Below are positions 32,474-40,113 of a DNA stretch of 42,086 nucleotides, one piece after another (within the stretch, counting starts at the first letter, position 1; the number at the start of each line of letters is the position of its first letter). The stretch comes from JANNBN01 sp031430595 (GTDB lineage Bacteria > Actinomycetota > Acidimicrobiia > Acidimicrobiales > JANYDT01): positions 1 through 42,086 of the forward strand of contig JANPBU010000038.1 in NCBI GenBank assembly GCA_031430595.1, read 5' to 3'. Below the pieces are notes generated by a model. That model was not told where the DNA came from. It saw nothing but the letters and a program-made list of their open reading frames with translations, and ran no database searches. A program made the position numbers and the translations under genes.

Positions 32474-33471
32474 CTGTGGTTACTGGTGGGCTGTATGAAC
32501 TTGTTCATGGGGTTTCGTCGTTAGAGGCAGCTATCGCGTACTGGGGTCGATTCGGATACCGGGTGGGGCTCACCGGCGAAATGTCGATGGAAGAGTCACT
32601 TCGAACATATTCGGTGGCATCTTCAATGAGATCTGTGCGCTTATCACATGGTGAAAGCGATCATGGGCTTATTCGATGTATCGAGTGGGAGAAACCAACC
32701 GGTCCTGGAATTGGTGCCCATCCACTGCGCGCACTTGGTTCTCGGTGGGGTGCAATGTTGAATACAAACCTGTTGGCAGTACAAAACCACTGTGAACAGG
32801 CCGACATTGCAGGTGAAACGCAACACTGGATTCACTCAGTAAGACAAGATCCGGCCGGACCAAACCCTGCTCCGTTTGTCGACGATGGGGTTCATGTGCG
32901 TGAGATGGTACTCTGCCGCGAAGAAACCAGGCAGGTACTTTTTCAGCGCTTCGGATATACCAATCCCACATATGGTTCGGTGATTCACGATTCACCCTTC
33001 CCAACATCACAGGTAACACACGCTGGGTTGGTAACCGCGGGTGACCCCGAAGGTGCTGGGGTGTTTTTCTACGAACGAGCCCTTGGTTTGTTGATGACCC
33101 GTGACGGCTCGGTATCTGGTTATTCTGACATTGCATCGAGGAACATATTCCAGCTTGGCGAGCACGAGTCGTATCGCTGTTGGGACTTTGATGACCCAAC
33201 ATCGGGAAGCGAACCGCAACATTGGAAGAGTGGCCGACTGAAATTCATCCATTTCGATGATTTTGAGGTGCCCGACTTGAGGGCACAGAGTCGCCTGGGT
33301 TCGGTTGGTCTGAGCGCCTATTCGTGGCGGGTGGCCAACCTTGATGACGCAGCGCGTTCCTGTGAACGCAACAGGGGAAGCGTGCTGTCGTCAGGCCCCG
33401 ATGAATTTGGGAACGCAACGTTGCGTGTGCTGGCGCCCGACGGACACGACCTCGTTTTGTGCGGAACTTAA
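32470..33471 (+). CDS. Two-domain VOC (glyoxalase/dioxygenase-fold) protein
   Basis: 333 residues from GTG, overlapping the amidohydrolase by 4 nt. The N-terminal half begins GGLYELVHGVSSLEAAIAYWGRFGYRVG, and a second module begins at THAGLVTAGDPEGAGVFFYERALGLLMTRDGS; both follow the VOC pattern. A late acidic strand includes VLAPDGHDLVLC. VOC proteins include dioxygenases, isomerases and lyases; which one cannot be said. Tight linkage to the amidohydrolase suggests action on the same pathway. Confidence 0.8.
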   Translation: MTVVTGGLYELVHGVSSLEAAIAYWGRFGYRVGLTGEMSMEESLRTYSVASSMRSVRLSHGESDHGLIRCIEWEKPTGPGIGAHPLRALGSRWGAMLNTNLLAVQNHCEQADIAGETQHWIHSVRQDPAGPNPAPFVDDGVHVREMVLCREETRQVLFQRFGYTNPTYGSVIHDSPFPTSQVTHAGLVTAGDPEGAGVFFYERALGLLMTRDGSVSGYSDIASRNIFQLGEHESYRCWDFDDPTSGSEPQHWKSGRLKFIHFDDFEVPDLRAQSRLGSVGLSAYSWRVANLDDAARSCERNRGSVLSSGPDEFGNATLRVLAPDGHDLVLCGT

Positions 33472-33518
33472 CTCAACAAGCTGTTTAGGGTTTTGCCGCA
33501 ATCGCCGATGTAACGAGG

Positions 33519-34592
33519 GTGACGTTGGAGGCCATATCTGAGGAATTGACGAGACAAGCAATGGTCTCGGCTCGGCTCGCCTTGCTCAGCGCACCAATCG
33601 GTTCGATTGTTGTTTTTGTGATCCTCCATAGTCAACAGGGTTGGATACCTGAAGCAATTTGGGCGGTGGCGGCAGCGTTCGTTGGTCTTTCGTTGGCACT
33701 TGTATTTCACCTGAGGCTCATTGGTCGGCTGTCGGTGAGCCGCCGCGCCGTGAGAGGGCTTCTTTGCGTAAACCCGATCATTGCTTCAGGGTTTGTGCTG
33801 GTCTTTCACCCGGCATCAACGTCGCGTGAGGCAATGTTGGAGTCGTTGATTTGCTCCATCGTTGCCGTGTCGCAACTCGTCACCTTCAGCGCTGATCGAA
33901 TCGCCACTCGCTTCACCGCAATGTATACGGTTGCTGTCGTGGTGGTCGGAGCAGATGCTCTTGATTTTGTACGTTCCCCAGTCCGAGTGGTGATGGTTCT
34001 TCCTGTTGCGCTGATTTTGCTGCAAATGTCTGAACGACTCTTCCATCAACAGCATCGAAACATTGAGTTGGGCCTCGAGAACGCTCGTTTGATTGATGAC
34101 CTTCAAGCCGCTAACGCGTCGCTTGCCAAGGAGGTGCTACTCGACCCGCTTACCGGTCTTGCAAACCGAACCGGCTTGTACCGCGAACTCGCTAGGGAGT
34201 CTCATCGTGTTGGGCTGTTGTATCTCGATGTCGATAGGTTCAAGTCGGTGAACGACAGATACGGCCACGCAGAGGGCGATCGGGTGCTTCAAGCAGTTGG
34301 TGAATCGCTGAGGTTGGCTACCCGACCCAATGATGTGGTGGCCCGAATTGGCGGTGACGAGTTTGTGGTCATTCTTGAGGGAGCAAGCGAAATGACAACC
34401 CAGGAGGTCGGTGTCAGAATTTGTGAACGCATCCACGCTTCTCAGGAGTTACTTGGCGTTACGGTGAGTATCGGCGCGACATGGGGAACCGTAAGTGCAG
34501 ATACGGCCGAAGCAGTTCTTGCTCGTGCTGATTCAAGTCTGTACCTTGCCAAACGTAACGGCGGAAATCGGCTCGAACTTCTACCCGCTTAG
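33519..34592 (+). CDS. Membrane-bound diguanylate cyclase
   Basis: 357 residues. About six membrane helices fill residues 20-175, then a coiled-coil-like linker (ENARLIDDLQAANASLAKEV), then a GGDEF domain: LDPLTGLANRTGLYREL, and ARIGGDEFVVIL with an intact GGDEF at about 278-282. An RxxD inhibitory site (RPND, about 269-272) lies exactly five residues upstream, so product inhibition by c-di-GMP is likely. The sensory module is not recognised. GTG 33519 is used; TTG 33525, with GAGGG a few bases upstream, is an alternative. It ends exactly one base before the stop of the convergent ppgK. Confidence 0.92.
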   Translation: MTLEAISEELTRQAMVSARLALLSAPIGSIVVFVILHSQQGWIPEAIWAVAAAFVGLSLALVFHLRLIGRLSVSRRAVRGLLCVNPIIASGFVLVFHPASTSREAMLESLICSIVAVSQLVTFSADRIATRFTAMYTVAVVVVGADALDFVRSPVRVVMVLPVALILLQMSERLFHQQHRNIELGLENARLIDDLQAANASLAKEVLLDPLTGLANRTGLYRELARESHRVGLLYLDVDRFKSVNDRYGHAEGDRVLQAVGESLRLATRPNDVVARIGGDEFVVILEGASEMTTQEVGVRICERIHASQELLGVTVSIGATWGTVSADTAEAVLARADSSLYLAKRNGGNRLELLPA

Positions 34593-35360
34593 TTACTTTT
34601 GCCGCGCGATGAGTGCCGCACCAACGATTCCGGCTTCGTTAGTAAGTTCGGCCGGAACAATCGGGGCCCTTGTTTTGATCTTGGGTAACCACTTTTCAGC
34701 TTTCTCGCTCACGCCACCGCCAACGATAATGAGATCTGGCCAGATCATGTTTTCAATATGTTCAAGGTAGACGTTGACTCGTTTCGTCCACTGCGACCAG
34801 CTCCACCCTTCCCTGTCTCTCGCATTGGCCGATGCGTTAACTTCGGCGTCAACACCATCAATTCGAACGTGGCCAAACTCAATACCCGGCATAGAGATTC
34901 CTCGGTACGTGAGGCCCGAACCTATGCCGGTGCCGAACGTAAGCATCAGTATCATTCCGTCGACATGGCGACCGGCACCGTAGCGAACCTCAGCCATGAC
35001 TGCGGCTTGTGCATCGTTGATAACCGAGAACGATCGTCCGGTAGCCTCCTCGAAAAGGGTGTCAGCATCGAGACCAATCCACCGTTTGTCAACGTTGGCA
35101 GCGGTGCGTGTGACGCCACCAGTGACAACCCCCGGAAACGTGACGCCGACAGGGCCCTCGCAGAGATCAGCAAAGTGTTCGGTGATTTGTTTGACAATTT
35201 CGGCAACTGCCTCTGGTCGTGAAGGTTGCGGCGTAGGTATGCGAAGTCGGTCGGCAAGTAGTTCGCCAGTGGTCAGATCGACGGGCGCACCTTTGATTCC
35301 AGATCCACCGATGTCGATTCCGAGTGTTCCGAGCCGCTTTGGGGGTGTGGTGGTCGCCAC
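34593..35360 (-). CDS. ppgK: Polyphosphate glucokinase
   Basis: 255 residues of the ROK family. LGIDIGGSGIKGAPVDL is the first phosphate motif, LTFGTGIGSGL the second, IEFGHVRIDG the ROK substrate loop, and DLIIVGGGVSEKAEKWLP is the near C-terminal motif characteristic of PPGK. The enzyme phosphorylates glucose with polyphosphate or ATP, typical of actinobacteria. It follows the TrpB-like gene on the minus strand with only 3 nt between stop and start, so the two are cotranscribed. Confidence 0.93.
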   Translation of the reverse strand: MATTTPPKRLGTLGIDIGGSGIKGAPVDLTTGELLADRLRIPTPQPSRPEAVAEIVKQITEHFADLCEGPVGVTFPGVVTGGVTRTAANVDKRWIGLDADTLFEEATGRSFSVINDAQAAVMAEVRYGAGRHVDGMILMLTFGTGIGSGLTYRGISMPGIEFGHVRIDGVDAEVNASANARDREGWSWSQWTKRVNVYLEHIENMIWPDLIIVGGGVSEKAEKWLPKIKTRAPIVPAELTNEAGIVGAALIARQK

Positions 35361-35363
35361 TTG

Positions 35364-36767
35364 TTAAACCGTCGGCAGCCCGGCGAGTGAGGCTTCGATT
35401 GCTTCGGCCGGGTAGTCGTAGTCGACCAGCTTTCCGGCCAGGTAGTTTTCGTAAGCAGCCATATCGAGCATGCCATGCCCGCACAACGCCGTCAGAATCA
35501 CTTTTGATTCGCCGGTTTCTTTACAACGCAATGCTTCTTCGATCATGGCAGCAAGAGCGTGAGTTGGTTCCGGTGCCGGAACGATACCTTCGGTGCGAGC
35601 AAACTGAACGCCAGCCTTGAAGCAGTCGAGCTGGTTTTTTGATTCCGCTTCAATCAGGCCAAGTTCGTAGATGTGGCTGATGAGTGGACTCATACCGTGA
35701 TACCGAAGGCCACCGGCATGAATTGGGTCAGGAACAAAGTCCTTGCCCAGGGTATGCATTTTCATTAACGGTGTCATGCCGGCAGTGTCACCAAAGTCAT
35801 ATGCATACGTGCCTTTTGTCATGGAGGGGCATGCGGTTGGTTCAACGGCAACAATCCTGGTGTCTTTCCCGCCGGTCAGGTTTTGATGTAGGAACGGGAA
35901 CGTCAAGCCACCAAAGTTTGACCCGCCTCCAACACAACCGTAAATGACGTCGGGGTATTCATCGGCCATCTCGAACTGCTTAAGTGCTTCGAGGCCAATC
36001 ACCGTTTGGTGCATGAGCACGTGGTTGAGAACTGATCCAAGTGCGTATCGAACATCGTCGCCATTGGTGGCAGCTATTTCGACGGCTTCTGAGATCGCCA
36101 TACCGAGCGACCCTGGGGTGTTGGGGTCGCGTTCCAAAAATGACCTTCCGCTTGCGGTGACCGTCGAGGGCGACGGGTGCACCGTCGCCCCAAAGGTTTC
36201 CATCATGAGCCGTCGATATGGCTTCGCGTCGTATGACGCACGAACCTGCCACACCTCGCATTCCAATTCGAACTGCGCACACGCGAACGCCAGGGCGGTA
36301 CCCCACTGGCCAGCCCCTGTTTCAGTGGTGAGTTTCTTTACGCCGGCTATCGAGTTGTAATAGGCCTGCGGAACCGCCGTATTCGGCTTGTGGGAGCCTG
36401 CTGGCGATGTACCTTCATACTTGTAATAGAGGTGTGCTGGCGTACCCAGCGCCTTTTCAAGACGATGCGCTCGTACGAGTGGTGTTGGTCGCCACACCTT
36501 GTACACCTCGCGAACCGGATCTGGAATCTCGATGTACTCATCGGTCGATACTTCCTGCATGATCAGGTCCATAGGAAACAGCGGGGCAAAGTCTGCAGGA
36601 CCAGCTGGTTGCTTGGTGCCGGGGTGTAGCGCCGGCGGTGGGGGAGATGGCAAGAACGGAACAATGTTCAACCAGGCTCGGGGAATATCGGACTCAGCCA
36701 GCAAGAACTTCGTGGTCGACCTGTCTGTCCCAGTCGAATTGTTTGTCCCGGTTGAATTGTTTGCCAT
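35364..36767 (-). CDS. TrpB-like (TrpB2-type) PLP-dependent enzyme
   Basis: 467 residues. GTSPAGSHKPNTAVPQAYYN carries the PLP lysine at about residue 127; GAGQWGTALAFA and GCVGGGSNFGGLTFPF bind the cofactor. These features fit the TrpB2 branch, homologues of the tryptophan synthase beta subunit that often act without TrpA; tryptophan formation from indole and serine is likely but not proven. There is no trpA in the window. The N-terminus ANNSTGTNNSTGTD contains a duplicated NNSTGT from an 18-bp repeat (36726-36761). First gene of a two-gene operon with ppgK. Confidence 0.92.
   Translation of the reverse strand: MANNSTGTNNSTGTDRSTTKFLLAESDIPRAWLNIVPFLPSPPPPALHPGTKQPAGPADFAPLFPMDLIMQEVSTDEYIEIPDPVREVYKVWRPTPLVRAHRLEKALGTPAHLYYKYEGTSPAGSHKPNTAVPQAYYNSIAGVKKLTTETGAGQWGTALAFACAQFELECEVWQVRASYDAKPYRRLMMETFGATVHPSPSTVTASGRSFLERDPNTPGSLGMAISEAVEIAATNGDDVRYALGSVLNHVLMHQTVIGLEALKQFEMADEYPDVIYGCVGGGSNFGGLTFPFLHQNLTGGKDTRIVAVEPTACPSMTKGTYAYDFGDTAGMTPLMKMHTLGKDFVPDPIHAGGLRYHGMSPLISHIYELGLIEAESKNQLDCFKAGVQFARTEGIVPAPEPTHALAAMIEEALRCKETGESKVILTALCGHGMLDMAAYENYLAGKLVDYDYPAEAIEASLAGLPTV
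36726..36761 (-). repeat. 18-bp tandem duplication in the TrpB-like N-terminus
   Basis: Two 18-bp units (36744-36761 and 36726-36743), 16 of 18 bases alike, encode NNSTGT twice just after the start codon. The segment is outside the conserved fold. Confidence 0.8.
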
Positions 36768-36779
36768 GATCGCATAGTA
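36768..36779 (-). promoter_or_regulatory. Candidate leaderless -10 element of the TrpB-like gene
   Basis: On the minus strand TACTAT (36779-36774) is followed by 6 nt and ATG 36767. A TTGCAA at 36799-36804 would be the -35 with a long (19-nt) spacer. Confidence 0.45.
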
Positions 36780-36830
36780 GAAGCGTCGGAAGGGGTCGTT
36801 GCAACTTGTTTGGCGTTTTCGACTGAGTTT

Positions 36831-36865
36831 TTGTAAAACTTCTTCCCCGTCGTAACATCTCGCAG
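36831..36865 (+). promoter_or_regulatory. Candidate leaderless promoter of the DUF1838 gene
   Basis: TTGTAA (36831-36836), 16-nt spacer, TAACAT (36853-36858), then 7 nt to ATG 36866. It is divergent from the TrpB-like promoter, and the two cores are about 50 bp apart. Confidence 0.5.
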
Positions 36866-37654
36866 ATGTTGATCGATCCGTCAGATCCAGTTGCCAATAT
36901 TGAAGCGTTTGTGAAGGTGCGCGCTTCGCTTGAACCCGTCGATGTGGTCACGTGGTTTAGCGGCAACATTTACGGCCACATTCCGGGCGAACCCCATAAA
37001 CATCTGTTCACCTTTGAAGGGCACAACATCGGCCGGGCCGACCGAATCGAAGGTGGCTTCCGTTGGCTCAGCCGCGAGGCGGTGTTTTACAAAGATGCCG
37101 TGACCGGCGAAATTCTCGATCATTGGACGAACCCATATACGGGCGAGACGAACGATGTTCTTCACGTGTGGAATGACCCGGTGAATGGGTCGTTCGTGCT
37201 TGATGGTCCACGAGGAAAGTGGAACCTGGCCCCTGAAGTTTCTGGTGATGCGGTCAACTTTTCGACCGATGTTTTTTTGATGTACCCCAACCCGTTGAAA
37301 CCAAGCGAGTACCCGCGAGAGGTGTCGAGCGATATCTACCAGGGTGCCGAGCTCTTCCGCTTCATTGCTTCAAAAGCTGACATTGAAGATGATTCTGCGA
37401 TGGCACCGTGCCATATTTCTTGGGTTCGTATGGCCCCATATGTTCCATGGATGTTGATGGGTGATCGACCCGGACATATGGTGTACCACACAGGCGGGCG
37501 CAAACTCATGGGTGGGTATGCTGAACTTCCTGTTCATCTGCGCACGTACATTGAGGCAAATCGGCCCGAGTATGCGTTTGCACCACAAGAGGTTGTGACG
37601 CCAAACGAAACGTCGTGGACCCTGTATGCGAAAGAACGGGGCCCCAAAGCCTAG
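36866..37654 (+). CDS. DUF1838-family protein
   Basis: 262 residues. The pattern KVRASLEPVDVVTWFSGNIYGHIPGEPHKHLFTFEGHNIGRAD, TGEILDHWTNPYTGE and the terminal HLRTYIEANRPEYAFAPQ matches the DUF1838 family, found in proteobacteria and actinobacteria, of unknown function. There is no signal peptide. The stop codon overlaps that of the convergent EcsC-like gene by 4 nt in CCTAGG. Confidence 0.8.
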   Translation: MLIDPSDPVANIEAFVKVRASLEPVDVVTWFSGNIYGHIPGEPHKHLFTFEGHNIGRADRIEGGFRWLSREAVFYKDAVTGEILDHWTNPYTGETNDVLHVWNDPVNGSFVLDGPRGKWNLAPEVSGDAVNFSTDVFLMYPNPLKPSEYPREVSSDIYQGAELFRFIASKADIEDDSAMAPCHISWVRMAPYVPWMLMGDRPGHMVYHTGGRKLMGGYAELPVHLRTYIEANRPEYAFAPQEVVTPNETSWTLYAKERGPKA

Positions 37655-38490
37655 GTTCGTCGTATTCGGCCTCGAAGCGTTGGTTTTCGGGTTATTCGCC
37701 GTTGGGTTGGGGTTACCGGAAGCTCACCGGGGCCAACCGGTCGTAGTACTTGTGGGGTTGGTCGGGTCTGCGTTCCCATGGCGTTAAGTGCGCCAGATGC
37801 GAAGTATCGCTGAGCGGTACGACCAACTGAGTTGACAAGCGCTCGATTTCCGACTGCGCCAACACCAGCGCCAACGCCAAGCGGTAGCAGGGTTCCGATT
37901 TTGATCGCCATTTCTTGGGCGGCGAGGCGCGAGATAACTCGTGTGCCAACTCGTGACGTCGCAAGGTCGGTCATCTTTCCCAAGCCCCCCGGTACGGTCG
38001 ACGATGAGTCGCGACGTGAAAGGGCTTTGTTGCCGAGCTGTTTTTTGAGGTCACCCGCGTTGCGTTCACTTTCGGTCAACTGCTGCCCTGACCCCGAGAG
38101 CACGGCATACACGTGTTGCTTGCGAATCTCTTCGTCGCTGAGGTCGCATTCGTAGGCCAAACCAACGGCCATCACCATGACGGCGAGGCGGCCGAATGAC
38201 AAGCCAACATCGGCAGCCGTTGTTGCCAGGGTGGCACTGGTTCCAACTGCTGGTGCCGCAGCAACTGCTCCAGCGATCGCTCCGGCTGTCGCTAGTTCTT
38301 TAGCGACTCGGCGAATAATGGCTGCACCAATGTCGGTCGATGATCGACTTGGCATGGAAGCCCTGGTGCGCCGTTCAAGTACGACAGCATCATCAAATCG
38401 TTTGATCACCACGTGGTCAACCGCGCTCAGTGCAATTCGACCAACTTGCCCTGCGGCAAGCGACATCGGATTGGTCAGCGGGTTAGGCAT
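37651..38490 (-). CDS. EcsC-like protein
   Basis: 279 residues. The central part is hydrophobic and Ala/Gly-rich (GAIAGAVAAAPAVGTSATLATTAADVGLSFGRLAVMVMAVGLAYECDLSDEEIRKQHVYAVLSG), which resembles the EcsC family, membrane-associated proteins of uncertain role. The tail is Pro/Arg-rich and basic (TQRRITRKPTLRGRIRRT). ATG 38490 has ATGGAGG immediately before it, close spacing. A consensus-like TTGACA (38529-38524, minus strand) stands upstream and overlaps the -10 of the divergent hydrolase. Confidence 0.6.
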   Translation of the reverse strand: MPNPLTNPMSLAAGQVGRIALSAVDHVVIKRFDDAVVLERRTRASMPSRSSTDIGAAIIRRVAKELATAGAIAGAVAAAPAVGTSATLATTAADVGLSFGRLAVMVMAVGLAYECDLSDEEIRKQHVYAVLSGSGQQLTESERNAGDLKKQLGNKALSRRDSSSTVPGGLGKMTDLATSRVGTRVISRLAAQEMAIKIGTLLPLGVGAGVGAVGNRALVNSVGRTAQRYFASGALNAMGTQTRPTPQVLRPVGPGELPVTPTQRRITRKPTLRGRIRRT

Positions 38491-38498
38491 CCTCCATG

Positions 38499-38533
38499 TT
38501 TACAACGTGCGCCTCACTGCTACTGTCAAAAAC
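38499..38533 (+). promoter_or_regulatory. Leaderless promoter of the alpha/beta hydrolase, overlapping the EcsC-side -35
   Basis: TTTACA (38499-38504), 16-nt spacer, TACTGT (38521-38526), then 7 nt to ATG 38534. On the minus strand the same bases include TTGACA (38529-38524), which can serve as the -35 of the EcsC-like gene, so the two promoters overlap. Confidence 0.5.
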
Positions 38534-39319
38534 ATGACAACCGCTTCGATTAACGGACAACAGATCTATTTCGAAGACACGGGCGGCGACGGTCCACCAG
38601 TCATCCTTGGTCACGGCTTCTTGATGGACCACGAGATGTTTGCCCCTCAGGTAGAAGCCCTCAAGGGCTCGTATCGGGTCATCACCTGGGACGAACGAGG
38701 TTTTGGGCAGACCGAGTTTGACGGCAAACCATTTACGTATTGGGATTCGGCGAAGGATTGTCTTGCGCTGCTTGACTATCTTGGTATTGAACGTGCAGTT
38801 GTCGGCGGAATGAGTCAGGGGGGTTTTCTGTCGATGCGTGCCGCATTGCTCGCCCCTGGGAGAGTACGCGCGCTTATTTTGCTCGACACTTCCACAACGA
38901 CGTATACAGACGAGCAGCGGGCCGCAAATCAAGGAATGCTTGATATGTGGTTGGGTGTCGGCCCCGTGGATGATCTTGCAAATGCTGTGGCGACCATCAT
39001 CATCGATGACCCGGCTGAGAATCCGAAGTGGATTGCCAAATGGCAGGCCCGCGACAAGAGTTTGATCAAGGAGCCGGGTCTGTGTCTCATGGATCGCGAT
39101 GACATCACCGGTCGACTCGGCGAAATAACTTGTCCGGCGCTTGTTGTTCACGGAACCGAAGACACTGCGTTGACTATGGAAGACGCTGAAACTATGGCGA
39201 GCCTGCTTGTTGGGTGCTCGGGGGTCGTAAAAGTTTCCGGTGCCCACGCCGCGAACCTCACTAACCCGGTGCCGGTAAACGCAGCGATTATCGAGTTTCT
39301 TGCTGGGTTGCCTGCCTAG
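38534..39319 (+). CDS. Alpha/beta hydrolase
   Basis: 261 residues. Oxyanion-side GHGFLMDHEMF, nucleophile elbow GGMSQGGF with Ser at about 94, acid at D210 (HGTED), and His at about 238 (GAHAANL), all in the usual order. Lactonase, esterase or haloperoxidase-like reactions are possible. The frame is open back to 38177 through the EcsC-like gene, but ATG 38534 is supported by homology and the leaderless promoter; the upstream part is antisense to the EcsC-like gene. Confidence 0.88.
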   Translation: MTTASINGQQIYFEDTGGDGPPVILGHGFLMDHEMFAPQVEALKGSYRVITWDERGFGQTEFDGKPFTYWDSAKDCLALLDYLGIERAVVGGMSQGGFLSMRAALLAPGRVRALILLDTSTTTYTDEQRAANQGMLDMWLGVGPVDDLANAVATIIIDDPAENPKWIAKWQARDKSLIKEPGLCLMDRDDITGRLGEITCPALVVHGTEDTALTMEDAETMASLLVGCSGVVKVSGAHAANLTNPVPVNAAIIEFLAGLPA

Positions 39320-39337
39320 TTTTTCGGCTGCTTAGAT

Positions 39338-40078
39338 ATGTCGTTTACAGCAGAAGATCTTCATGAGTGGGTGTCGTTCGAAGACCCCCACGAGCAGCGA
39401 ACGTGGACGTTCGACGTCACGTTTTTGGCCAGTAAGTACGCATGCCTATTCGGCAACGGATGCAAAGGGGTACTAACCGAGGATGCGACTCACCTGAACG
39501 AGGGGTGTTGTTCGTATGGGGCACACCTCAGTGGCCAAGATGACCTTGCAAACCTCTTGGTTCATGCCGACCGCTTAACCCCGGCGCAGTGGCAGTTTCA
39601 CCCTTCCAGTTCGACGGATCGTAAACTGACTTCGTTGAACGAGGATGGTATTCACGTCACCACCTTGGTTGACGACGCCTGCATTTTTCTCAATCGGCCG
39701 GGCTTCTCTGGAGGGGCAGGATGCGCGTTACATATTGGTGCGTTGGCTGCTGGTGAATCCTTCGTATCTTGGAAACCAGAAGTGTGTTGGCAGGTTCCGC
39801 TTCGACGCGAGGAAGCAACTGACTCGAACGGGTGGGTCACTACGACGGTTCGCGAATGGAAACGTCGCGACTGGGGCGAGGGCGGATCCGATTTCCATTG
39901 GTGGTGTACCGAGACCGACGAAGCGTTCGGGGGCAAGACCACCGTTTGGCAATCGATGCGCGAAGAAATCTCGGCGATGTCTTCTACGTGGGCTTACGAA
40001 CAACTCGTGGCCTACTTCGAGATGCGCCGAAAGCAAAAGTCGGTTCCGATGCCGCATCCTGCGGTACGAAGGAAGTAG
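39338..40078 (+). CDS. Conserved Cys-rich actinobacterial protein
   Basis: 246 residues, soluble. The conserved-looking blocks FDVTFLASKYACLFGNGCKGV, LNEGCCSYGAHL, DDACIFLNRPGFSGGAGCALHIGA, KPEVCWQVPLRR, VREWKRRDWGEGGSDFHWWCTE resemble a conserved actinobacterial hypothetical family I recall, with about eight cysteines that could bind a metal or iron-sulfur cluster in the manner of YkgJ-type proteins. Function unknown. It begins 18 nt after the hydrolase stop, so the two are probably cotranscribed. Confidence 0.75.
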   Translation: MSFTAEDLHEWVSFEDPHEQRTWTFDVTFLASKYACLFGNGCKGVLTEDATHLNEGCCSYGAHLSGQDDLANLLVHADRLTPAQWQFHPSSSTDRKLTSLNEDGIHVTTLVDDACIFLNRPGFSGGAGCALHIGALAAGESFVSWKPEVCWQVPLRREEATDSNGWVTTTVREWKRRDWGEGGSDFHWWCTETDEAFGGKTTVWQSMREEISAMSSTWAYEQLVAYFEMRRKQKSVPMPHPAVRRK

Positions 40079-40113
40079 ATCTGTGGCGGCGATTTTCTCT
40101 GAGTGTCGACTCC

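Noticed and set aside
38177..38533. 119-codon extension of the alpha/beta hydrolase
   Set aside because: It is antisense to the EcsC-like gene and unlike the family; the leaderless promoter points to ATG 38534.
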